Below, piece by piece: positions 1 through 5,299 of a stretch of DNA of 6,041 bases. The position numbers were made by a program, and so were the translations under genes. Source of the stretch: Rhizobacter sp. (lineage in GTDB: Bacteria; Pseudomonadota; Gammaproteobacteria; Burkholderiales; Burkholderiaceae_C); contig JANXVK010000197.1 of the NCBI GenBank assembly GCA_025351675.1, forward strand, positions 1 through 6,041. The letters run 5' to 3'. A model generated the notes under the pieces. That model had not been told where the DNA came from, ran no database searches, and saw only the letters and a list, made by a program, of their open reading frames with translations. Position 1 is the first letter of the stretch. Every line of letters starts with the position of its first letter.

Positions 1-294
1 GTCGGCGCCCAGCATTGCATCCCGCACCTTGGTGATGGAGGCGATGTCTACGCCTGCCGGCTCCTTGGTGTACGCGTACAGATCATTTGCGTAGACCGGC
101 GACGCCATGAACAGGTTTTCGGGCAGACGCGAGATGTAGCCGTCCATGACGATTCGCTTGTCGCCGATCTTGAAGTACCAATTGGCAATCGACATCCACG
201 TCATCTCGACGGACGGCGGCGCTGCGTTGACAACCGACGAGAAGACTACCGCGAGCGACGCCGAGGCCACCCAAGTCACAAGTTTGTGCTTCAT
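1..294 (-). CDS. Exported MBL-fold metallo-hydrolase, N-terminal part (runs off left edge)
   Basis: The minus strand reads 98 uninterrupted codons from an ATG at 294-292 to the window edge, so only the N-terminus is visible. Residues 1-24 form a signal peptide: basic MKHK, a hydrophobic core (VTWVASASLAVVFSSVV) and a VNA/A cleavage site, so the product is probably periplasmic or secreted. The mature start, with MTWMSIANWYFKIGDKRIVM at 31-50 followed by the YTKEPAGVDIASITKVRDAMLGAD segment at 75-98, matches what I recall of a family of exported metallo-beta-lactamase-fold hydrolases. In that family this region immediately precedes the metal-binding HxHxDH motif, which would lie beyond the window, so catalytic competence cannot be judged. 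The start is supported by GGAG (minus-strand sense, 302-305) seven bases upstream. The gene points the same way as the BNR-propeller gene but lies 538 bp from it, so it probably has its own promoter. The substrate is unknown. Confidence 0.8.
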   Translation of the reverse strand, partial: MKHKLVTWVASASLAVVFSSVVNAAPPSVEMTWMSIANWYFKIGDKRIVMDGYISRLPENLFMASPVYANDLYAYTKEPAGVDIASITKVRDAMLGAD

Positions 295-298
295 CGAC

Positions 299-307
299 TT
301 TCTCCAA
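299..307 (-). promoter_or_regulatory. Ribosome binding site of the MBL-fold gene
   Basis: On the minus strand TTGGAGAAA ends four bases before the ATG at 294, with its GGAG core seven bases away. The identical nine bases precede the ScyD-like gene at 3997-4005. This supports 294 as the start codon. Confidence 0.7.
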
Positions 308-340
308 TTGGCGTGGCTGGACCGTAGTTCCGTCCGAGAG

Positions 341-370
341 ACTATCCCCGCTCAGCGAATGGAGGGTCAG
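341..370 (-). promoter_or_regulatory. Candidate sigma-70 promoter for the MBL-fold gene
   Basis: Reading the minus strand, CTGACC (365-370, four of six matches to TTGACA) is followed after 18 bases by GATAGT (341-346, four of six matches to TATAAT). Transcription would begin near 334, giving a leader of about 40 bases before the ATG at 294. The match is moderate and rests on consensus comparison alone. Confidence 0.35.
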
Positions 371-475
371 GGTTTTCCCATTTGCACTCCCGTCCACGAG
401 CATCGATTGGCTGGCGCCCATCGACCCCAAGTCGCCTTTGGCACTTTTCAGGTCGCGCGGCCGGTCCACTCAGGA

Positions 476-578
476 AGCGGTCGTTCGCGATTCAGGTCGA
501 GAAATCTTCGCCAAGGGGTAGCGGTCGTTCGCGGCTCGCGCGGCCCGGCCAGCACAGGCGCACGGATGAACGACTGCT
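476..578. repeat. Repeated and inverted GAACGACCGCT-type intergenic motif
   Basis: AGCGGTCGTTCGCG occurs exactly at 476-489 and again at 520-533, a 14-base direct repeat 44 bases apart. An inverted partner, GAACGACTGCT at 568-578, can pair with 520-530 over 11 positions with one G-U wobble, leaving a 37-base loop. I recall similar motifs recurring between genes in betaproteobacteria, which would make this a degenerate interspersed repeat; that link comes from memory and was not searched. Confidence 0.45.
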
Positions 579-803
579 GCTGAAGGTTGCGAACTGGCGC
601 TGCCGACGCAAAGCCGACATTCGTCAAACAAAACTAACAGTCCCGAAGCTGCCGGCCAGCCCACACAGGCACGATGCCTCGCTGGCGATGGGGCTGCGCA
701 CGAAAGCCTTGCCCGAGGCCAAGCTTGTCCCAGCCGCACGCACACACTGGCGATGCCGGACGTTGAGTCCACAGATCGCACTCACGGCGATCAACGGGCG
801 AGG

Positions 804-823
804 TGGGCGGCCTTCGCCGCCCA
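804..823 (-). terminator. Hairpin downstream of the BNR-propeller gene, possible terminator
   Basis: A perfect 8-bp stem (804-811 with 816-823) closes a four-base loop, ten bases beyond the TAA stop at 833-835 of the minus-strand propeller gene. The stem is almost entirely G-C. No T-run follows in the direction of transcription, so it is not a textbook intrinsic terminator. It may act as a 3'-end-stabilising or weak termination structure. Its position suggests that transcription of the propeller gene largely ends here and does not continue into the MBL-fold gene. Confidence 0.5.
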
Positions 824-832
824 TCGCAGACC

Positions 833-3286
833 TTACTTCACCGCAATGTCCCAGACGCCGCGGCCATAGGTGGAAGCGCGCAGGAAGCTGCCGTCGGCCG
901 GCATGTACAGGTCGCTGATCTGCACCGTCGGCAGGCCGGCACCATACTGTGTCCAGCTCGCACCGCCGTCCAGCGTGCGGTAGACACCGAGGTAGGTGGC
1001 GGCATAGACGGTGTTGCCCGTCAGATCGTTGGGGGCCGTCAGCAACCGGCTGATCGGGGCGATCGGCAAACCGTTGCTGGCAGCCTTCCAAGTCACGCCG
1101 CCGTCGGTCGACTTGACGACGTAGACCGACTGTCCTGCGGCCCCGGTGTTGGGGTTCTCGGACGCGACGTACAGCACCTTGTTGTTGGCGTACGCGATGT
1201 TGCTGTTAAAGCCCCTGTAGCCGGCCACCTTGGTGTTGCGGTAGGTCCAGCTCTGACCACCGTTTTCGGTGATCAGGATGAAGCCGCTCGGGCCCACCGC
1301 GGCCACGTGGTTCAGGTCCAGCGGACTGACCGACACGCTGTGCCAAGTGCCGCGGATGTAGCCGGTGTAATCGGTGCCCTTGAAGATCGGGCTCCACTTT
1401 GCGCCGGCGTTGTCGGTGCGGTAGATGCCACTGGCCGTGTTGGTGAAGTAGGTATTGCCGACGGGGTCGGCCGCGGCAGACGGCGTGGCAATCGGCGTCA
1501 CGAAGTACGCGTCGCAGGCGAAGATGCCGTTGTACGTGCAGGTCGCATCGTCGAACACCGGGTTGGCCCACTTCTTCTGGATGTTCGGCGTCTTGTCGGC
1601 GTAGTAGATGTAGCCGTAGACGTAGCTGCCCAAGGCGCTGTTACCGGTGGCTTGGCTCCAGCCGACGCCGAAGCCGTCACCACCGAAGCTCTGGTTAAAC
1701 ACACCTGTGTTGCCAAACCGGATGCGCGTGCCGTTGTCCTGCAAGCCGATGAGCACGCTCTTGGGATCGGTGCCTGAAGTTGCCATCGAATAGATCAGGT
1801 GGTCGGTGAGGCCGACATTCTTCTGGTCGGTAAATTTGCCGCCGTTGTCGTAGCTGACGAAGATGCCGCCGTCGGTGCCGAAGAGCACCCGCTTTTTGCC
1901 GCCAGCGGTGGACACCGTGGCGGTGTGGTGGTCGGCGTGCAGGTAGCTCAGGCCGAACTGCGCCAGCCAGTTCGTGATCAGCGTCCACGTGGCGCCGCCG
2001 TCGGTGGTCTTGGCGCTGGCCAGTTGGCCGCCTAGGAACACGGTGTTGCGGTTCGGGTCGGTCGGGTCGACCGTGATCATCTGGTTGTAGAACGACTGCC
2101 CAAGCATGAGGTCCATGGTCGGGTTTTCTTCGTTCGGATTCGTGGGAGCCTTGGTGTTCAGGCCCAGTGCCGTCCAGGTGAGGCCGCCATCGGCAGAGCG
2201 CAACAGGTCTTTTTGGCCGCCCGCGCCGTCGTTGTAGGTCTTGCCGGCAAAGGCATAGACCACCGGGTCGCCCGCTGCGGCGACGGCCAGGGTCACGCGG
2301 CCCGCGCCAGTGGTCAAGTTCGGCGCGCTCACCGGCGCCCAGCTCAGGCCGTTGTCGATCGAGCGGTACAGCGTGGCCGGGGAGTAGTAACCGCCCGCGG
2401 CCGCGCTGGCCAGCCAGCCGGCACTGGTGCGCGCCAGGCTCCACACCCGCGTGCCGCTGCCGCCCGCAGGGGTCAACACCTTGGTGTAGATGGCGCCGCC
2501 GTCAGCCGAGCGGAAGATGCCGGCGTCTGTGCCCACCAGCACCACGTCCTGCGCGCCACTGGTGTCGACCTTGAGGTCCAGCACCATCGAGGCGCCGGGC
2601 AGCGAAACGAAAGGAGACCAGCTCTCGCCGCCATTGCTCGACTTCAGCATCGCGCCACCAATCAGCGGAATGCCATCGAAGGGGTCGCCGGTGCCGTAGT
2701 ACAGCGTGTCGGGGTCGCGCCCCATCGCTGCGGCGCCGCCACTGGTGGTGACGACCTTGTCGGTGACGGGCACCCAGTCCGGGTACGGTGACTCGAAATT
2801 CGTGGTCTTCCACAGTCCGCCGCTGGACGACAGCACATACAGCGTGTTCGCGTCGGTCGGGTGCGGCAGGATGTTGCGCAGGCGGCCACTGTCGGTAACG
2901 CTGAGCTTGATGTCGTTTTGCGTCTTGTTTGCGCGCGTCGGCCCGATCGAGGTCCACAGCGGCGTGCCCGCCGGCGGCGTTGCGCCGGGTGCGAGCTGCG
3001 GATAGGTGCTTCGCTGGCGCTGCAGCTCGGCAATCATCTTCTGCGAGAAATCGGCCGGGATGGTGCCGAAACGGGCCTTGGTCCACTCCAGGCGGCCGAG
3101 CACGGTCGGACGGTTTTCCTCGCCGCCGCCGGCAGCCAGGAAGCTGCGCAGGTTTTGCGAGCTGGTGTAGCCGGTCTCGCTGGGTGCGGGGGATGGTTGC
3201 GCTTGAGCAGAGCCGAAGCCCCAAGTGATGGCCAACAGTGCGGCCGACAACGTAGTGCGTTGTCCGGTTCTATGAAGCAAGCTCAT
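833..3286 (-). CDS. Secreted BNR/Asp-box beta-propeller protein (sortilin/Vps10-like repeat protein)
   Basis: This complete 817-residue gene starts at the ATG at 3286 and ends at TAA (833-835). AAAGGA at 3292-3297, five bases upstream, supports the start. Residues 1-29 form a signal peptide (basic SLLHRTGQR, hydrophobic core, AQA/Q cleavage), so the protein is exported. Ten Asp-box motifs (S/T-x-D-x-G-x-T-W and variants) begin near residues 216, 260, 309, 364, 427, 478, 624, 673, 726 and 771; those at 260, 478 and 624 are degenerate. Asp boxes sit on turns of beta-propeller blades, so the chain probably folds as one large or two propellers. The C-terminal STYGRGVWDI (805-814) is typical of the last blade. 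A LHADHH motif lies at 449-454, and the only two cysteines (583, 591) lie in a repeat-poor stretch at 486-623 and could form a disulphide. No sialidase Arg triad or protease motif is evident, and I cannot assign a substrate. It is divergent from the ScyD-like gene. Confidence 0.88.
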   Translation of the reverse strand: MSLLHRTGQRTTLSAALLAITWGFGSAQAQPSPAPSETGYTSSQNLRSFLAAGGGEENRPTVLGRLEWTKARFGTIPADFSQKMIAELQRQRSTYPQLAPGATPPAGTPLWTSIGPTRANKTQNDIKLSVTDSGRLRNILPHPTDANTLYVLSSSGGLWKTTNFESPYPDWVPVTDKVVTTSGGAAAMGRDPDTLYYGTGDPFDGIPLIGGAMLKSSNGGESWSPFVSLPGASMVLDLKVDTSGAQDVVLVGTDAGIFRSADGGAIYTKVLTPAGGSGTRVWSLARTSAGWLASAAAGGYYSPATLYRSIDNGLSWAPVSAPNLTTGAGRVTLAVAAAGDPVVYAFAGKTYNDGAGGQKDLLRSADGGLTWTALGLNTKAPTNPNEENPTMDLMLGQSFYNQMITVDPTDPNRNTVFLGGQLASAKTTDGGATWTLITNWLAQFGLSYLHADHHTATVSTAGGKKRVLFGTDGGIFVSYDNGGKFTDQKNVGLTDHLIYSMATSGTDPKSVLIGLQDNGTRIRFGNTGVFNQSFGGDGFGVGWSQATGNSALGSYVYGYIYYADKTPNIQKKWANPVFDDATCTYNGIFACDAYFVTPIATPSAAADPVGNTYFTNTASGIYRTDNAGAKWSPIFKGTDYTGYIRGTWHSVSVSPLDLNHVAAVGPSGFILITENGGQSWTYRNTKVAGYRGFNSNIAYANNKVLYVASENPNTGAAGQSVYVVKSTDGGVTWKAASNGLPIAPISRLLTAPNDLTGNTVYAATYLGVYRTLDGGASWTQYGAGLPTVQISDLYMPADGSFLRASTYGRGVWDIAVK

Positions 3287-3291
3287 GGTCG

Positions 3292-3297
3292 TCCTTT
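3292..3297 (-). promoter_or_regulatory. Ribosome binding site of the BNR-propeller gene
   Basis: The minus strand reads AAAGGA, five bases before the ATG at 3286. It fixes the start, and the signal peptide that follows directly agrees with it. Confidence 0.65.
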
Positions 3298-3311
3298 GAT
3301 CGTCTTGGATG

Positions 3312-3388
3312 GCCAGCCTTCTTGCTGGCGGTTTCCCCCGTCAAGCGAGAGCTTGCTGAGAATAGCGATGTGCAGCACGCCGTGCTGC
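3312..3388 (-). promoter_or_regulatory. Hairpin-rich 5' leader of the BNR-propeller gene
   Basis: Three inverted repeats lie in a row upstream of the minus-strand start: arms 3372-3379 and 3381-3388 (GCAGCACG with CGTGCTGC, 8-bp arms around one base); arms 3342-3346 and 3351-3355 (CAAGC with GCTTG, four-base loop); arms 3312-3317 and 3324-3329 (GCCAGC with GCTGGC, six-base loop). The proximal one ends 26 bases before the start codon. The distal, near-perfect palindrome could be a protein operator; the two proximal ones could fold in the mRNA leader. I do not recognise a known riboswitch class. The structure is visible; the regulatory role is inferred. Confidence 0.35.
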
Positions 3389-3864
3389 GAACGGCCACCG
3401 TGCATCGCACCCGGCCCCTCGAATGCGGGGCAGGGAAACTCCGGAGGCATCGGCGCTGCCGACAATACGTTCGCACAGGGCTGTCATTTCATCGGCAAGG
3501 CGCAGTTGGTCGACTGCGATGCAGAGTTGCAATCGGGCGCGCCGGTCGATCCATCAACGGCGGATCTGCGCGGTCGCCCCGAACCTGCCCGGCGTGAGCA
3601 TCCGCTCTTGGCTGACCGCAGCCGGTCGACCACGATCGTCGAATGTCAGCTCGCGCCCACTGTTTGCCGCCGTTCACGGCCGACAGCTTCCTGGCCTTCT
3701 GAAGGTCATCCCTGCCGTCCTCGAACAGTCGCTGATCAGATGCAACTTTGCGAATCCGGGGCCGCCTACCCGGGCGCCATGTGCCGCGCAGCCGTGTTCG
3801 TAATCTTGCAAACGGTCTGCTGTCGCACTTCACGACATAGGGGGTCGGCGCCGGCCACATCGTA

Positions 3865-3893
3865 TTGACTTCGTAAATTGTTCGGACCATTCT
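3865..3893 (+). promoter_or_regulatory. Candidate sigma-70 promoter for the ScyD-like gene
   Basis: TTGACT (3865-3870, five of six matches to TTGACA) is followed after exactly 17 bases by CATTCT (3888-3893, three of six matches to TATAAT). The region is locally AT-rich against a GC-rich background. Transcription would start near 3900, giving a leader of about 107 bases. The -35 box is good and the -10 box weak. Confidence 0.35.
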
Positions 3894-3996
3894 TCGGCAA
3901 GCTAGATTTTTTGACCGGCTTGCCGCAAAAGGCGGTTCATCACGTGGCTGATCCCGGAACGCTCTGAGAACCTCTGCCCCGCAACTCGTTTCAGTT

Positions 3997-4005
3997 TTGG
4001 AGAAA
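3997..4005 (+). promoter_or_regulatory. Ribosome binding site of the ScyD-like gene
   Basis: TTGGAGAAA has its GGAG core four bases before the ATG at 4007 and seven before the ATG at 4010. Seven-base spacing is seen with the identical sequence at the MBL-fold gene, so 4010 is a plausible true start; the two choices differ by one methionine. Confidence 0.65.
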
Positions 4006-4006
4006 C

Positions 4007-5128
4007 ATGATGAACATGACGAAGGCAAACTTGGTCGGGCTGACACCGCTGTGGGTCGGCATTCTGACAATGTGCATGGGTCTCGTTGGCCCGGCGACTG
4101 CGCAGTCCGCTAGACCGGCAGCCGCTGAAGCCAATGTCGTTCCGTTTGCCACCGGACTGCAGTTTCCGCGCGGACTCAGATTTGGCCCGGACGGCAACCT
4201 CTACGTTGCCGAGGCCGGGGAAGGTCCGACGAGCATTCCACCTCCAGGGAGTTGCGAGCTCGCCGGTCCCGTTGTACGTCCCTACACGTCAGCGTTGACC
4301 GGAGGCCGAATTTCCAAACTCGACGCCAACGGGGCGCGCACAACAGTGACTGACACTTTCCCTCGCACCGTCAATGGGCTTGGCGACGCGCTTGGTGTCG
4401 CGGACATAGAGTTCATCGATGGCACGATGTACGCGCTGATCGCAAGCGGGGGATGTTCGCACGCGGTGACGAGCATTCCCGCTGGAGTGGCACGCGTCAA
4501 TCGCAACGGGTCATGGTCCATGGTTGCTGACCTGAGCGCGTATCAGCGAAGCAATCCCGTCAAGAAGCCCGAACCGGGCGACTATGAACCGGATGGCACG
4601 TGGTACAGCATGGTCGGAGTGCGCGGCAACCTTTACGCGGTTGAGCCCAACCATGGCGAACTGGTGAAGATCACCACAGATGGCAAGGTCAGCCGCATCA
4701 TCGACATCTCTGCTTCGCAGGGCCATGTCGTACCGACGTCGGTCGCCTATCACGGCGTGTTTTATGTGGGCAATTTGGGAGAGTTTGATCACGGTGAGAT
4801 CAACAGGCAAAAGATCTTCCAGATCACCCCGAGCGGCGAGATGCGCGTTGCCGCCGCTGGCTTGAGCAAGGTGCTCGGCGTCGCATTCGACAGTCGGCAT
4901 CGCATGTACGTTCTGGAGATGACCACCGGTCAGCAATTTCCAGTGCCCGGCCTCGGGCGTATCGTGCGTGTTGCCCGCAACGGTGATGTGAAGATCATCA
5001 CGTCCGGTCTCTTTCTGCCCACAGCAATGACATTCGGACCGGACGGTAATTTGTACGTTGCCAACTGGGGATTCGGCCCACCGGGGAGGGGCGCGATCTT
5101 GAAAGTCGAAATCCCTGACGCCGACTGA
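4007..5128 (+). CDS. Secreted ScyD/ScyE-family beta-propeller protein
   Basis: This complete 373-residue gene runs from an ATG (4007, or 4010 by ribosome-site spacing) to TGA at 5126-5128. Residues 1-32 are a signal peptide (MMNMTKAN, hydrophobic core to about 30, ATA/Q cleavage), so the product is exported. The mature chain begins with the family pattern FATGLQFPRGLRFGPDGNLY (47-66) continuing VAEAG, then a CELAGPVVRPYTSALTGGRI segment (83-102). It closes with LPTAMTFGPDGNLYVANWG (337-355) before ending KVEIPDAD. The PxGLxFGPDGNLYVA units are NHL/SMP-30-like propeller strands, and the similar first and last copies suggest the usual closure of a six-bladed propeller. ScyD and ScyE are named from the cyanobacterial scytonemin locus, but this family is widespread outside it; no other scytonemin gene is present, so a pigment role should not be inferred. 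Only two cysteines (83, 150) remain after signal removal. The substrate or partner is unknown. The gene diverges from the BNR-propeller gene. Confidence 0.85.
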   Translation: MMNMTKANLVGLTPLWVGILTMCMGLVGPATAQSARPAAAEANVVPFATGLQFPRGLRFGPDGNLYVAEAGEGPTSIPPPGSCELAGPVVRPYTSALTGGRISKLDANGARTTVTDTFPRTVNGLGDALGVADIEFIDGTMYALIASGGCSHAVTSIPAGVARVNRNGSWSMVADLSAYQRSNPVKKPEPGDYEPDGTWYSMVGVRGNLYAVEPNHGELVKITTDGKVSRIIDISASQGHVVPTSVAYHGVFYVGNLGEFDHGEINRQKIFQITPSGEMRVAAAGLSKVLGVAFDSRHRMYVLEMTTGQQFPVPGLGRIVRVARNGDVKIITSGLFLPTAMTFGPDGNLYVANWGFGPPGRGAILKVEIPDAD

Positions 5129-5228
5129 TCGTGCATCAAGAAGCTGACGTTAGCAACGGCTTGGCCAGTTCGCTACTTTTATGCACCGCAATTTTGCTTC
5201 GCGACAGCGAACACCTTTGGTCAGAGCG

Positions 5229-5247
5229 CAGTGGGCCTAGTCCACTG
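5229..5247 (+). terminator. Hairpin downstream of the ScyD-like gene, weak terminator candidate
   Basis: CAGTGGGC (5229-5236) pairs with GTCCACTG (5240-5247) through one G-U wobble, leaving a three-base loop, 100 bases after the stop codon. What follows is A/T-rich (AATCATAAAAATC) but has no T-run. It lies between the gene and the insertion-sequence remnant, so it could equally be part of the element's end. Confidence 0.25.
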
Positions 5248-5299
5248 AATCATAAAAATCAGATGCATTGCCCTCAGATATTGAGGCACGCAAAGAACC

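Larger units (their letters stand above)
295..832. other. Intergenic spacer between the MBL-fold and BNR-propeller genes
   Basis: No convincing gene is seen in these 538 bases. Open frames on both strands are low-complexity in R, A, S and P and lack ribosome sites or recognisable domains. The MBL-proximal end carries the ribosome site and a candidate promoter; the middle (476-578) carries repeated GAACGACCGCT-type motifs; the BNR-proximal end carries a strong GC hairpin. The stretch 579-800 shows nothing I can name apart from GCCGACATTCG at 613-623, a near copy of which (inverted) lies in the other large spacer. Confidence 0.6.
3287..4006. other. Divergent intergenic spacer between the two beta-propeller genes
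   Basis: These 720 bases separate two start codons that point away from each other. No convincing gene is seen: open frames crossing the region have no ribosome site, no recognisable domain and skewed composition. The minus-side end holds the hairpin-rich leader of the BNR gene and the plus-side end a candidate promoter for the ScyD-like gene. The middle (about 3500-3760) has small inverted repeats, such as arms 3501-3506 with 3513-3518 and arms 3614-3618 with 3623-3627, and a CGAATGTCAGC motif at 3640-3650. It looks like non-coding or decayed repeat DNA. Confidence 0.6.

Noticed and set aside
470..781. Minus-strand 103-codon frame in the MBL-BNR spacer
   Set aside because: Composition is skewed, there is no ribosome site, and it is explained by the repeated non-coding motif in 476-578.
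803..1777. Long plus-strand open frame opposite the BNR-propeller gene
   Set aside because: It is antisense to a well-supported gene, rich in V, G, R and A as expected from a high-GC complementary frame, and has no ribosome site or domain.
3287..3360. Possible c-di-GMP (GEMM-type) riboswitch before the BNR gene
   Set aside because: Only a GGAAACC-like stretch resembles it; the GACGCAAAG-type segment and the receptor stem are absent.
2861..3868. 335-codon plus-strand open frame overlapping the BNR start and the divergent spacer
   Set aside because: Half of it is the shadow of the BNR gene; the rest is R/P/S-rich with no recognisable domain, and it would cover the promoter region of both propeller genes.
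3489..4070. 193-codon minus-strand frame in the divergent spacer
   Set aside because: It overlaps the start of the ScyD-like gene on the other strand and lacks any recognisable domain or ribosome site.
4007..5128. Scytonemin biosynthesis locus
   Set aside because: Only the ScyD/ScyE-type propeller is present; no other scytonemin gene is seen, and the family name does not imply the pathway in non-cyanobacteria.
5198..5211. Small hairpin TTCGC-GACA-GCGAA as terminator of the ScyD-like gene
   Set aside because: A five-base stem without a following T-run is too weak, and such stems are common by chance.
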